A stretch of 11,690 nucleotides of DNA from Paracoccaceae bacterium (GCA_020832725.1 JAFIEC010000200.1:1-11690); one strand, 5' to 3'; positions 1 to 7,322 are shown, counted from the stretch's first letter. Program-made: numbers and translations. The notes: generated by a model not told the origin, from the sequence alone.

Positions 1-290
1 CCCTCGAAATCGGTCAGCGGCACAAGCCCGGTCGTGTTATGCCCCGGATAAAGGCTTGCGCCATCAGGGGGGCGGTTGGCGTCGATGACATAGCGGTGAA
101 ACGTGGCCCGCACCACGCTGACCCCGGGCAGCAGGCCATCATAGAGCCGATCGACATGCCAGTCGGTATCGGCAAGCGCCCCGCCCACATCGTTGAGCCG
201 GGCGCGAATGTCGTCGGGGACGCCGGTGCCGGTATGGGGCATGCCCAGAACCACCGGGCCGTCGCCACGGATGACCTCGACGGCGCTCAT
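1..290 (-). CDS. hutG: N-formylglutamate deformylase HutG, 3' end cut by the window edge
   Basis: This enzyme hydrolyses N-formyl-L-glutamate to glutamate and formate, the last step of the hut route that starts from HutF product; it is cytoplasmic. Only the first 96 residues are in the window. Seen directly: MPHTGTGVP at residues 17-25, DTDWHVDRLYDGL at 41-53, and ATFHRYVIDANRPPDGASLY at 62-81, followed by the NTTGLVPLTDF stretch. These are the usual N-terminal blocks of the FGase (N-formylglutamate amidohydrolase) family, with His19 and the Asp/His residues of DTDWHVD in the positions expected for metal binding. The ATG at 290-288 shares ATGA with the hutH stop codon, and a GGAA lies 8 bases upstream inside hutH, so translational coupling is likely. 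It is the third gene of hutI-hutH-hutG. The remaining two thirds, with the rest of the active site, are outside the window, so its integrity cannot be judged. Confidence 0.93.
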   Translation of the reverse strand, partial: MSAVEVIRGDGPVVLGMPHTGTGVPDDIRARLNDVGGALADTDWHVDRLYDGLLPGVSVVRATFHRYVIDANRPPDGASLYPGHNTTGLVPLTDFE

Positions 291-1816
291 GCCGACAGTT
301 CCGGAAAGGGCATGCCGCAAGCCGCCAGAAGCCCCCCATCCCGGACAAGGCCCGCCGCGATTTCCAGCTCGGGGCCCAGGATGCGATCGTCATCCAGCGC
401 CGGGACATCGGCCCGCAGCCGGGCCATCGCGGCGCGCAATGCCGCCGAGGTTTCCAGCGGCGCGCGAAACTCCACCCCCTGGACCGCGCACAAGGCCTCG
501 ATCCCGAGGATGTGCTCCAGATTGGTGCACATCGGCTGCAGCCGCCGGGCGCCGTGGGCAGCCATGCTGACATGATCCTCCTGATTTGCCGATGTGGGGG
601 TGGAATCGGTCGAGCAGGGATTGGCGAGATGCTTGTTCTCGCTCATCAATGCCGCTGACGTCACTTCGGCGATCATGAGGCCCGAGTTCAGCCCGGGAGA
701 GCGGGTCAGGAAGGGCGGCAGATCGAAGCTCAGCGCTGGGTCCACCATCAATGCGACCCGGCGCTGGGCGATGGCGCCGACCTCGGCCAGCGCAAGGGCG
801 ATCATGTCGGCGGCAAAGGCCACGGGCTCGGCGTGGAAATTGCCGCCCGAGACGATGCCGGTCTCCAGCACCAGCGGATTGTCGGTCGCGGCGTTCGCCT
901 CGATCTGCAGCGTCGTGGCCGCCTGCCGCATCAGGTCCATCGCGGCACCGGTCACCTGCGGCTGGCAGCGGATGCAATAGGGATCCTGCACGCGGGTGTC
1001 ACCGTCGCGATGGCTCTCGCGGATGGCGCTGCCCTCCATGAGCAGACGCATGGTCGCGGCCGCCTCGATCTGTCCGCGGTGGCCGCGCAGGGCGTGGATG
1101 CCCGGCTGCAGCGGCTCGGTCGAACCCATGATCGCATCGGTCGACAGACAGGAAACCAGCAAAGCGTTGGCCGCCGCGCGCCAACCGGCGAACAGCCCGG
1201 CCAGAGCCGCCGCAGTGGAGAACTGCGTGCCGTTGATCATCGCCAGCCCCTCCTTGGGGCCGAGGGCAACCGGAGACAGGCCCGCAGCGGCAAGGGCCTC
1301 CGCCCCCGGCAGGCGACGACCAGCGACATCTGCCGCGCCCTCGCCGATCATCACCGCCGTCATGTGGGCCAGCGGCGCAAGATCACCCGAAGCCCCGACA
1401 GAGCCCTGCACCGGCACGACCGGGACCACACCCGCAGCCAGCATCCCCTCCAGCAGGGCGATCACCTCCCAGCGCACGCCCGATGCGCCCCGCCCGAGGC
1501 TGAGAAGCTTGAGCGCGATCATCAGGCGCACCAGCGCTGCATCGGCCGCAGGACCGACGCCCGCGCAGTGAGAGCGGATCAGGTTGCGCTGCAGGGTCGC
1601 CGTGTCGGCCGACGCGATCCTGACGCTGGCCAGCTTGCCGAAGCCGGTGTTCACCCCATAGACTGCGCGCGTCCCGGCGGCTGCCTCGGCCACCCGTTTC
1701 GCCGCGATCTCGACCGGAATGCGGCAGGCACGGGCCAGCCGGACCGGCCCCGTGCCCCGCCATATCCGTTCCAGCTGGGCAAGTCCGGTCGCGCCCGGGA
1801 CAAGCTCTTCGATCAT
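287..1816 (-). CDS. hutH: Histidine ammonia-lyase HutH
   Basis: Deaminates L-histidine non-oxidatively to trans-urocanate and ammonia, the first committed step of histidine degradation; cytoplasmic homotetramer in this family. The 509-residue product has the family's usual length. Seen: YGVNTGFG at 53-60 (Tyr53 is the catalytic tyrosine position in the Pseudomonas enzyme), SHCAG with His83, and GSVGASGDLAPL beginning at 138, whose Ala142-Ser143-Gly144 cyclises to the MIO electrophile. RVQDPYCIRCQPQVTG lies in the middle and the SANQEDHVSM block in the C-terminal third. The reading frame is open far upstream into hutI, but the ATG at 1816 is chosen because it overlaps the hutI stop as ATGA, has AAGGA 7 bases upstream, and puts the MIO triad at exactly the Pseudomonas numbering. 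It is followed by hutG with another ATGA overlap. No damage is visible. Confidence 0.98.
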   Translation of the reverse strand: MIEELVPGATGLAQLERIWRGTGPVRLARACRIPVEIAAKRVAEAAAGTRAVYGVNTGFGKLASVRIASADTATLQRNLIRSHCAGVGPAADAALVRLMIALKLLSLGRGASGVRWEVIALLEGMLAAGVVPVVPVQGSVGASGDLAPLAHMTAVMIGEGAADVAGRRLPGAEALAAAGLSPVALGPKEGLAMINGTQFSTAAALAGLFAGWRAAANALLVSCLSTDAIMGSTEPLQPGIHALRGHRGQIEAAATMRLLMEGSAIRESHRDGDTRVQDPYCIRCQPQVTGAAMDLMRQAATTLQIEANAATDNPLVLETGIVSGGNFHAEPVAFAADMIALALAEVGAIAQRRVALMVDPALSFDLPPFLTRSPGLNSGLMIAEVTSAALMSENKHLANPCSTDSTPTSANQEDHVSMAAHGARRLQPMCTNLEHILGIEALCAVQGVEFRAPLETSAALRAAMARLRADVPALDDDRILGPELEIAAGLVRDGGLLAACGMPFPELSA

Positions 1817-2991
1817 GCCCTGATCCTTCGGTAGAGGGGGTTGAAGCCGATGCGATAGGCCAGCTCTGCCGGGTCCTCCACATCCCAGATGCACAGATCG
1901 GCCCGGAGCCCGGGCGCGATCCGCCCCCTGTCGGCCAGACCGAGCGCCCGTGCGGCATGACGGGTCACGCCTGCCAGCGCCTCTTCGGTGGTCAGCCCGA
2001 AGAGCGTGCAGGTCATGTTCATCGCCAGCAGAAGCGAGGTCATCGGAGAGGAGCCCGGGTTGCAATCGGTCGCCACCGCCATCGGAACGCGGGCAGACCG
2101 CAAGGCCTCCACCGGCGGTGCCTGCGTCTCGCGCAGGGTATAGAATGCCCCGGGCAGGAGCACCGCCACCGTGCCCGCCCGGGCCATGGCCGCCACTCCT
2201 GCGGCATCGAGATATTCCAGATGATCCGCCGACAGCGCCCCGTGTCGGGCCGCAAGCGCGGCACCGCCCTGATTGGATAGCTGCTCGGCATGGATCTTGA
2301 CCGGCAGGCCCAGTGCCCTGGCCTCGGCGAACAGCAGCTCGACCTCCTCCGGCGTGAACGCGATGGTCTCGCAAAAGGCGTCGACAGCGTCCACCAGCCC
2401 TTCGGCATGGGCCGCGCGCAGAGCGGGAAGGCAGACATCCCGCAGATACTCCCCCCCCTCGGGCGGACGGGCATGAAGGCCCAGAAAGCTCGTGCGCACC
2501 TCTATGGGCCGCAGGCGCGAGATGGCCCGCGCGGCACGCAGCATGGCAAGCTCGGTCTCATGATCCAGCCCGTAGCCCGACTTGATCTCGATGGTGCACA
2601 CCCCTTCGCGGATCAGGGCATCGACCCGGGGCAGCGCCAGCTCCACCAACCGAGCCTCGCCGGCGCCACGCGTCGCGCGGACAGTGGACAGGATGCCCCC
2701 GCCCTGCCGGGCGATCTCGGCATAGCTGGTCCCCTGAAGCCGGGCGGCGAACTCGCCCGCTCGCTGGCCGCCGTGAACGACATGGGTATGGCAGTCGATC
2801 AGGCCCGGCGTGACCAGCCGCCCCCCCAGATCCTCCCGGGGCAGGCGGGCGAAGGGGCCCGGCAGCTCGGCGCGCGGCCCGGTCCAGGCGATCCTGCCGT
2901 CAAGAACAGCGATAGCCGCATCAGCCAGCAGTGCCGGCTGTCCGTCGTCCATGGCGGCGACGGCGCAGCCCATGAGGACACCCTCGTCCAT
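1813..2991 (-). CDS. hutI: Imidazolonepropionase HutI
   Basis: Hydrolyses 4-imidazolone-5-propionate to N-formimidoyl-L-glutamate, third step of the pathway; a cytoplasmic metal-dependent amidohydrolase. The 392-residue product matches the family length of about 400. Seen: TPGLIDCHTHVVHGG with the His68-x-His70 metal pair, IEIKSGYGLD at 135-143, KIHAEQLSN with His234, SADHLEY with His257, and ATDCNPGSSP with Asp309, the ordered set of an HutI amidohydrolase barrel. The start at 2991 (MDEGVLMGCAV) has GAGGGA just upstream; ATG at 2973 is a possible alternative and upstream extension would run through the promoter region. It is the first gene of the minus-strand operon, its stop overlapping the hutH start. 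Transcription probably begins at the promoter described at 3049-3077 and is repressed through the operator at 3048-3067. Confidence 0.97.
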   Translation of the reverse strand: MDEGVLMGCAVAAMDDGQPALLADAAIAVLDGRIAWTGPRAELPGPFARLPREDLGGRLVTPGLIDCHTHVVHGGQRAGEFAARLQGTSYAEIARQGGGILSTVRATRGAGEARLVELALPRVDALIREGVCTIEIKSGYGLDHETELAMLRAARAISRLRPIEVRTSFLGLHARPPEGGEYLRDVCLPALRAAHAEGLVDAVDAFCETIAFTPEEVELLFAEARALGLPVKIHAEQLSNQGGAALAARHGALSADHLEYLDAAGVAAMARAGTVAVLLPGAFYTLRETQAPPVEALRSARVPMAVATDCNPGSSPMTSLLLAMNMTCTLFGLTTEEALAGVTRHAARALGLADRGRIAPGLRADLCIWDVEDPAELAYRIGFNPLYRRIRA

Positions 2992-3036
2992 ATGTCCCTC
3001 ATCCCGTTTCTGGTCCGCGGAACTGCCCGGCGACCC

Positions 3037-3066
3037 TTGTCGGAGAATATAATGTCTGCACATAAT
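3037..3066 (+). promoter_or_regulatory. Predicted sigma70-type promoter of hutFC
   Basis: A -35 TTGTCG (3037-3042; 4 of 6) and a -10 CATAAT (3061-3066; 5 of 6) are separated by 18 bases, which places the start of transcription about 28 bases before the hutF ATG. The -10 and the downstream half of the spacer lie in the palindrome at 3048-3067. If correct, the repressor HutC also limits its own synthesis. Confidence 0.5.
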
Positions 3067-3067
3067 A
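3048..3067. promoter_or_regulatory. Candidate HutC operator shared by the divergent hut operons
   Basis: The sequence TATAATGTCTGCACATAATA is an imperfect palindrome: 8-base arms TATAATGT and ACATAATA pair at 7 of 8 positions around a 4-base centre. The TGT-N4-ACA core has the geometry known for HutC/GntR-type sites. It lies in the only gap between hutI and hutF and covers the predicted -10 elements of both promoters, which is where a repressor would act. Assignment to HutC is inference from the core, the position and the adjacent hutC gene. Confidence 0.72.
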
Positions 3068-3077
3068 GCCCTGTCAA
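3049..3077 (-). promoter_or_regulatory. Predicted sigma70-type promoter of hutIHG
   Basis: Read on the minus strand there is a perfect -35 TTGACA (3077-3072), a 17-base spacer, and a -10 CATTAT (3054-3049; 4 of 6 matches to TATAAT). Transcription would start about 50 bases upstream of the hutI ATG. The -10 lies inside the palindrome at 3048-3067, so repressor binding there should block RNA polymerase. Confidence 0.6.
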
Positions 3078-3100
3078 CGCGACGGACGGGTGAGAGAGAA

Positions 3101-4462
3101 ATGCAGACACTCTGGGCCAGGCAGGCGCTGTTACCGGATGGTTGGGCCGGGGATGTGCGGATCGACATCGGCAGCGACGGGCGGATCGCGGCGGTGGAGC
3201 GCGAAGCCGCACCTTGGGAACCCCGCCATGCAATCGTGCTTCCAGCGCCTGCGAATCTGCATTCCCACGCATTCCAGCGCGCCATGGCCGGGCTGACCGA
3301 GGCCCGAGGCCCCGACCCGTCAGACAGCTTCTGGACGTGGCGGCGGCTGATGTATCGCTTCCTCGACCGGCTCTCGCCCGACGCTGTGGAGGACATCGCC
3401 GCCGTCGTGCAGATGGAGATGCTGGAGGCGGGATACGCCTGCAGCGTGGAATTCCATTACCTGCACCACAATCCCGACGGCCGCCCCTATGGGGATGTCG
3501 CCGAGATGTCGCGGCGCATCATGGCGGCGGCCGCGACCACCGGGATCGGCCTGACGCTGCTGCCCGTGCTCTACAGCTTCGGGGGCTGCGACAGGCGGCC
3601 ATTGGGGCCGGGGCAGGTGCGCTTCGGCTGTGGGCCGGACGATTTCGCCCGCCTGCACCGCGCCGCGGCCGAGGGGCTGGCGGACATGCCCGCCGATGCG
3701 CGGATCGGCGTCGCCCCTCACAGCCTGCGCGCCGTGGACCGTGCCGGCCTCGATCTGGCGCTGCAGACGGGCAACGGGCCGATCCATATGCATCTGGCGG
3801 AACAGGAGGGAGAGGTCACGGAAGTGGAGGCGACACTGGGCGCGCGTCCTGTGCGCTGGCTGATGGACAACCTGCCGGTGGATGACCGCTGGTGCCTGAT
3901 CCATTGCACCCAGATGCTGCCCGACGAGACCCGCGCCCTCGCCGCGACGGGGGCGGTCGCCGGGCTTTGTCCGATCACCGAGGCCTCGCTGGGTGACGGC
4001 ATTTTCGACGGGGTGCGCTGGGCGGGCGCTGGCGGGCGGTTCGGCATCGGCTCCGACAGCAACATCCGGATCGCCCTGACAGAAGAGTTGCGCATGCTGG
4101 AGTATTCCCAGCGCCTGCGGGACCACACCCGGGCCGCCATGGCACGACCCGACGCCTCGACCGGGCGGGTGCTCTTCGCAGGCGCCGTGGAGGGTGGCGC
4201 ACAGGCTGCGGGCCGCGAGAGTGGCGCCATCGCGCCGGGCAGATGGGCCGACCTGATCACGCTGGACGAGGCGGCACCCGACCTCGCCGGGCTGGCAGGC
4301 GACATGTTGCTGGACAGCTGGATCTTTGCTGCGGGAGAAGGCCGGGTGCGCGATGTCTGGGCTGCAGGTCGGCACGTGGTGAAGGAAGGCCGTCACATCG
4401 CCCGCGAGGCGATCACCCGGCGCTATCTGGCCTGCTGCGCCGGTCTGCGCGATGCCCTCTGA
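3101..4462 (+). CDS. hutF: Formimidoylglutamate deiminase HutF
   Basis: Converts N-formimidoyl-L-glutamate to N-formyl-L-glutamate and ammonia, supplying the substrate of HutG. It is a cytoplasmic zinc amidohydrolase of 453 residues, the usual family length. Seen: PAPANLHSHAFQRAMAGLTE with His54-x-His56; the DSFWTWRRLMYRF block at 75-87, typical of this subfamily; EFHYLHHNPDG with His119; VAPHSLRAV with His207; IHMHLAEQ with His231 and Glu234; LIHCTQM with His268; and GSDSNIRI with Asp319. These match, within one residue, the metal and catalytic positions known from the Pseudomonas aeruginosa enzyme. The ATG at 3101 has GAGAGAA directly upstream. It is transcribed away from hutIHG, and its last 11 bases contain the start of hutC, so the two form one operon. 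Confidence 0.97.
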   Translation: MQTLWARQALLPDGWAGDVRIDIGSDGRIAAVEREAAPWEPRHAIVLPAPANLHSHAFQRAMAGLTEARGPDPSDSFWTWRRLMYRFLDRLSPDAVEDIAAVVQMEMLEAGYACSVEFHYLHHNPDGRPYGDVAEMSRRIMAAAATTGIGLTLLPVLYSFGGCDRRPLGPGQVRFGCGPDDFARLHRAAAEGLADMPADARIGVAPHSLRAVDRAGLDLALQTGNGPIHMHLAEQEGEVTEVEATLGARPVRWLMDNLPVDDRWCLIHCTQMLPDETRALAATGAVAGLCPITEASLGDGIFDGVRWAGAGGRFGIGSDSNIRIALTEELRMLEYSQRLRDHTRAAMARPDASTGRVLFAGAVEGGAQAAGRESGAIAPGRWADLITLDEAAPDLAGLAGDMLLDSWIFAAGEGRVRDVWAAGRHVVKEGRHIAREAITRRYLACCAGLRDAL

Positions 4463-5195
4463 TCCATCGCCACGGATCGCCGCAGGTCATGAGACACCGC
4501 CTGCGCCGGAGGCGATAACCTGGCAAACCATCCGCGCGCGCGCGCTGTCACGGTTGCGAAGCGGCGCCTGGGCACCGGGCGAGCTGATCCCGAACGAGGC
4601 CGCGCTTGCGACCGAGTTCGGGTGCGCCCGCGCCACGGTGAACCGGGCCCTGCGCGATCTCGCCGAGGCCGGCTATCTGGAGCGGCGGCGCAAGGCGGGC
4701 ACCCGTGTCGTGCGCAACCCCGTGCGCAAGGCGACCCTGTCCATCGCCATCATTCGTGACGAAATCGAGGCCGGCGGGCACAGCTATGAATACCGGCTGC
4801 TGTCCCGGCGCATGGCACCCCCCCCACGCGCGGTGCAGGATGCCCTCGGGACCAACACCCACCCCTGTCTTCATGCCTGCGCCCTTCATCTCGCCGATGG
4901 CATACCCCGCGTGCACGAGGAGCGATGGGTGGACCCGGGAGGTGCGCCGGGCCTGATGGAGGTCGATCTGGCCACCACGGGGGCCAATGCCTGGCTTGTG
5001 GAAAATGTGCGTTATACCGAGGGCACGCTGTCCCTCTCTGCGGCGGCGGCAGAGGCGCACATTGCCGCGCACCTGGGCTGCGCGCCCGGCTCGGCTGTGT
5101 TCGTGCTGGAGCGCGTCACCCGGATGCGGGAGACCGCGATCACCTGGGTGCGGATGACCTATGCGCCCGGGTATCGCATGACCACGGCAATATGA
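4452..5195 (+). CDS. hutC: GntR-family histidine-utilisation repressor HutC
   Basis: A DNA-binding repressor expected to shut the hut genes and to be released by urocanate, as for characterised HutC proteins. The 247-residue product has a GntR winged helix at about residues 22-88 (GELIPNEAALATEFGCARAT, then VNRALRDLAEAGYL and the wing KAGTRV) and a UTRA ligand-binding domain from about 100 to 245, containing HEERWVDPGG at 155-164 and ITWVRMTYAPGYRM near the end. The ATG at 4452 is inside hutF, giving an 11-bp overlap; there is no clear independent ribosome-binding site, so translation probably depends on hutF. The likely target is the palindrome at 3048-3067. HutC-type UTRA regulators can respond to other ligands, but the location fused to hutF makes the assignment strong. 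Confidence 0.95.
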   Translation: MPSDPSPRIAAGHETPPAPEAITWQTIRARALSRLRSGAWAPGELIPNEAALATEFGCARATVNRALRDLAEAGYLERRRKAGTRVVRNPVRKATLSIAIIRDEIEAGGHSYEYRLLSRRMAPPPRAVQDALGTNTHPCLHACALHLADGIPRVHEERWVDPGGAPGLMEVDLATTGANAWLVENVRYTEGTLSLSAAAAEAHIAAHLGCAPGSAVFVLERVTRMRETAITWVRMTYAPGYRMTTAI

Positions 5196-5204
5196 TGATG
5201 TCCG

Positions 5205-5248
5205 CCTCGCTGCCTCAAGCCGGGCCGGGGGCGGCCCCGCTTGCGAGG
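5205..5248. terminator. Hairpin between convergent hutC and lysR, possible bidirectional terminator
   Basis: CAAGCCGGGCC (5216-5226) and GGCCCCGCTTG (5233-5243) form an 11-base stem with one mismatch around a 6-base loop. Outside them CCTCGC (5205-5210) and GCGAGG (5243-5248) can also pair. It begins about 10-20 bases after the hutC stop and overlaps the last codons of the LysR gene. There is no T-run on either side, so it is a hairpin with plausible but unproven terminator function. Confidence 0.4.
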
Positions 5249-6186
5249 GTGCGTGGAACGATGTCGCCCGCGCCGATCGCAGCGCCACGCAGCCGCCTGC
5301 CCTCGGATTGCAGAAAGCCATGCAACTCGCGCCCCAGGGGCTTGTCGAAAGCGCCGGTGTGCCAGGCCAGGTAATAGGGTTCCGGCAGGGCCAGGCGCAG
5401 ATCGAACGGGCAGACCAGCCGCCCGGCCGCCACATCCTGCGCAATCATCGCGCCCTGCCCCAGCACGATACCGCGCCCGTTAACCGCCGCCTCGATCGCA
5501 GCCGAGGACAGCGACAGCGTCAGCGCAGGCGCCCGCGCTGCGGCACCCGCCCCCAGACGCAGGGCGAAATCCGTCCAGTCGGGCGGGGGGCGATGGCTCT
5601 GGTCCCATTCCACATGCAGCAACGGCCCGTCGAGCAGGTCGCGCGGATGCTTCGGCCGCAACTCCGACAGAAGCCCGGGCGCGCAGGCGGGGCTGACCCA
5701 GTCGCGGAACAGCTCCAGATGACGGGTATAGGCACGCCCCGCTTCGCCATAGGTCACACGGAAGTCGAGCATATCGTCCAGCGGCGCCTCCCGCTCGGCG
5801 GCCAGCAATCGCACGGACGCTCCTGGCGCGTCAGCGGTCCAGTCGATCAGCAGCGGCGAGAGCCATTTCCCGGCCAGAGACGGCAGGCAGGACACGACAA
5901 GCCGCGCACCGCGCGCGATATCGGCCAACCGCCTGTGGGTTCCGCGAATCTGGCCGAACGCACTTGCCAGACCCGCCGCATAATGGGTTCCCCAGGTGGT
6001 GAGAGCCACCCCGCGGCCCCGCCGCTCGAACAGCGACACTTGCAGGATAGCCTCCAGCGCGCGCAATTGCTGGCTGACCGCACTGGGGCTGATCGCCAGC
6101 TCCTGCGCGGCGGCGGAGACCGTGCCATGACGGGCAACAGCCTCGAAGACCTGAAGGGCGCGGATCGGCGGCAGCGGGGTGGCCAT
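5215..6186 (-). CDS. LysR-family transcriptional regulator (GcvA-like)
   Basis: A LysR-type regulator of 323 residues, divergent from the Rieske oxygenase operon and so its probable regulator. The N-terminal winged helix covers about residues 6-65, with the LPPIRALQVFEAVARHGTVS opening and the recognition region AISPSAVSQQLRALEAIL, ending in LFERRGRGVALT. The effector-binding domain runs from about 95 (VVSCLPSLAGKWLSPLL) to 300, including an AAVNGRGIVLG block. The opening and domain order resemble the GcvA subfamily. The ATG at 6186 gives the standard N-terminus, although no good ribosome-binding site precedes it. It converges with hutC, with only 19 bases between the two stop codons. The effector is unknown; for this family it is often the substrate or an intermediate of the divergent operon. 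I do not recognise a specific named gene. Confidence 0.92.
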   Translation of the reverse strand: MATPLPPIRALQVFEAVARHGTVSAAAQELAISPSAVSQQLRALEAILQVSLFERRGRGVALTTWGTHYAAGLASAFGQIRGTHRRLADIARGARLVVSCLPSLAGKWLSPLLIDWTADAPGASVRLLAAEREAPLDDMLDFRVTYGEAGRAYTRHLELFRDWVSPACAPGLLSELRPKHPRDLLDGPLLHVEWDQSHRPPPDWTDFALRLGAGAAARAPALTLSLSSAAIEAAVNGRGIVLGQGAMIAQDVAAGRLVCPFDLRLALPEPYYLAWHTGAFDKPLGRELHGFLQSEGRRLRGAAIGAGDIVPRTLASGAAPGPA

Positions 6187-6190
6187 GGGG

Positions 6191-6228
6191 AGTCCGTGAA
6201 GCTGTGCTTCACAACGATGAAGCGGACT
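6191..6228. promoter_or_regulatory. Candidate LysR binding region in the divergent gap
   Basis: GTGAAGC-TGT-GCTTCAC (6196-6212) is a perfect 7-base inverted repeat. A third half-site TGAAGC occurs at 6218-6223, 21 bases (two helical turns) from the first copy at 6197-6202. An outer pair AGTCCG (6191-6196) and CGGACT (6223-6228) is also inverted. It sits 4-42 bases from the LysR start and upstream of the oxygenase promoter, a typical place for a LysR site. That this LysR binds here is inference. Confidence 0.5.
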
Positions 6229-6233
6229 GCGCG

Positions 6234-6261
6234 TTTACGCAAACAAAAGCGCGGTTACACT
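6234..6261 (+). promoter_or_regulatory. Weak candidate promoter of the Rieske operon
   Basis: TTTACG (6234-6239) and TACACT (6256-6261) are separated by 16 bases; each matches 4 of 6 consensus bases. A weak promoter of this kind would suit LysR activation from the site at 6191-6228. A ribosome-binding site AGGGAG follows at 6273-6278. The call is tentative. Confidence 0.3.
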
Positions 6262-6284
6262 GGGCCAACGGCAGGGAGCGCCAC

Positions 6285-7322
6285 ATGTTTGTTCGCAACG
6301 CCTGGTATGTCGCCGCCTGGAGCAGCGAGATCGGCACGGCCCTCACTGCGGTGAGGATGCTTGACGAGGCGATCGTGCTGACCCGCATGAGCGACGGCCG
6401 CATTGCCGCGCTCGAGGATGCCTGCCCGCACCGCAAGCTGCCGCTCAGCATGGGTCGCCGGAAGGGCGACACAGTGGAATGTGGCTATCACGGGCTCACC
6501 TTTGACAGCAGCGGTGCCTGCACGCGGGTTCCGGGGGCAGAGCGGGTGCCCCACCGGGCGCGCGTGCATGCCTACCCGGTTGTGGAACGCTATGGGCTGA
6601 TATGGCTCTGGATGGGCGATCCCGCGCTTGCCGATCCGGAGTTGGTGTTCGAGGTCGCCCATTGGGGCAACCCGGCCTGGGGCGTGAACGCAGGCGACGC
6701 GATGGAGGTCGATTCCAACTACCTCTATCTCACCGACAACCTGCTGGATCCCAGCCATGTGGCCTGGGTCCACCCGACAAGTTTCGGTAATGCCGCCTGC
6801 GAGGAGACCCCTCTGGAGACAACGCTCACCGATACCGGGGTGATCGTCTGGCGCTGGATGAAGGGGGTAGAGCCCGCCCCCTTCTACAAGCAGTTCCTGC
6901 GCTTTGACGGGCCCTGCGACCGCAAGCAGCATTACGAGGTATGCATGCCAGGCCATGCGATCATCCGCGCGATCTTTGTGCCCGCCAGAACCGGTGGCGA
7001 GGGGCGCGACCTGCCGCCCGAGACGTTCATCATGGACAGCTTCAACTTCATGACCCCCGTGGACGCCTCGTCCACGCGCTATTTCTGGTTCCAGATGCGC
7101 AATTTCGCCCCCGGCGATGCCGAGGTGTCTGCGCTGTTCGCCAAATCGGTCAGGGGCGCCTTCGAGGAGGATCGTGTGGTACTGGAAGCGGTCCAGAGGG
7201 GAATGGACTCGATGCGCACGCCCCATATCGACCTTGGTATCGATTCCGGGCCAAAGCGCTTTCGTCAGATGGTCGCGCGTCGTCTCTCCGAGGAACGGCC
7301 CGGCAGAGAAGCCGCCGAATGA
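6285..7322 (+). CDS. Rieske non-haem iron oxygenase, VanA-type alpha subunit
   Basis: Oxygenase component of a Rieske-type system; members with this layout perform O- or N-demethylation or hydroxylation of aromatic and heteroaromatic compounds using electrons from a separate reductase. The 345 residues match the VanA-like length. Seen: opening MFVRNAWYVAAWSSEIG; Rieske cluster ligands Cys47-x-His49 (CPHRKLP) and Cys66-x2-His69 (CGYHGLTF); mononuclear iron motif DNLLDPSHVAWVHPTSFG with Asp155, His158 and His163; and EEDRVVLEAVQ with Asp296 as likely third ligand. The ATG at 6285 is chosen over an upstream in-frame ATG at 6204 because AGGGAG lies 6 bases before it and homologous proteins begin this way. 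It overlaps the next gene by ATGA. No ferredoxin or reductase gene is in the window, so it must use one encoded elsewhere. The substrate is not identifiable; vanA itself is not claimed. Confidence 0.93.
   Translation: MFVRNAWYVAAWSSEIGTALTAVRMLDEAIVLTRMSDGRIAALEDACPHRKLPLSMGRRKGDTVECGYHGLTFDSSGACTRVPGAERVPHRARVHAYPVVERYGLIWLWMGDPALADPELVFEVAHWGNPAWGVNAGDAMEVDSNYLYLTDNLLDPSHVAWVHPTSFGNAACEETPLETTLTDTGVIVWRWMKGVEPAPFYKQFLRFDGPCDRKQHYEVCMPGHAIIRAIFVPARTGGEGRDLPPETFIMDSFNFMTPVDASSTRYFWFQMRNFAPGDAEVSALFAKSVRGAFEEDRVVLEAVQRGMDSMRTPHIDLGIDSGPKRFRQMVARRLSEERPGREAAE

Noticed and set aside
833..1834. 333-codon plus-strand frame across hutH
   Set aside because: Antisense shadow of a clearly recognised histidine ammonia-lyase; Arg/His-rich composition without motifs.
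287..2374. 695-codon HutH extended into hutI
   Set aside because: The ATG at 1816 gives the normal length, a ribosome-binding site, ATGA overlap and the correct MIO numbering.
1813..3396. Longer HutI with about 135 extra N-terminal residues
   Set aside because: The extension would read through the divergent promoter/operator and into hutF on the other strand; normal length and ribosome-binding site support the start at 2991.
3320..4396. 358-codon minus-strand frame across hutF
   Set aside because: Antisense to HutF with all metal ligands present; no domain visible.
6204..6284. Upstream ATG adding 27 residues to the oxygenase
   Set aside because: It lies within the inverted repeat and predicted promoter, lacks a ribosome-binding site, and the VanA-type N-terminus begins at 6285.
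5308..6354. 348-codon plus-strand frame across the LysR gene
   Set aside because: Antisense to a LysR protein with a clear winged helix and effector domain.
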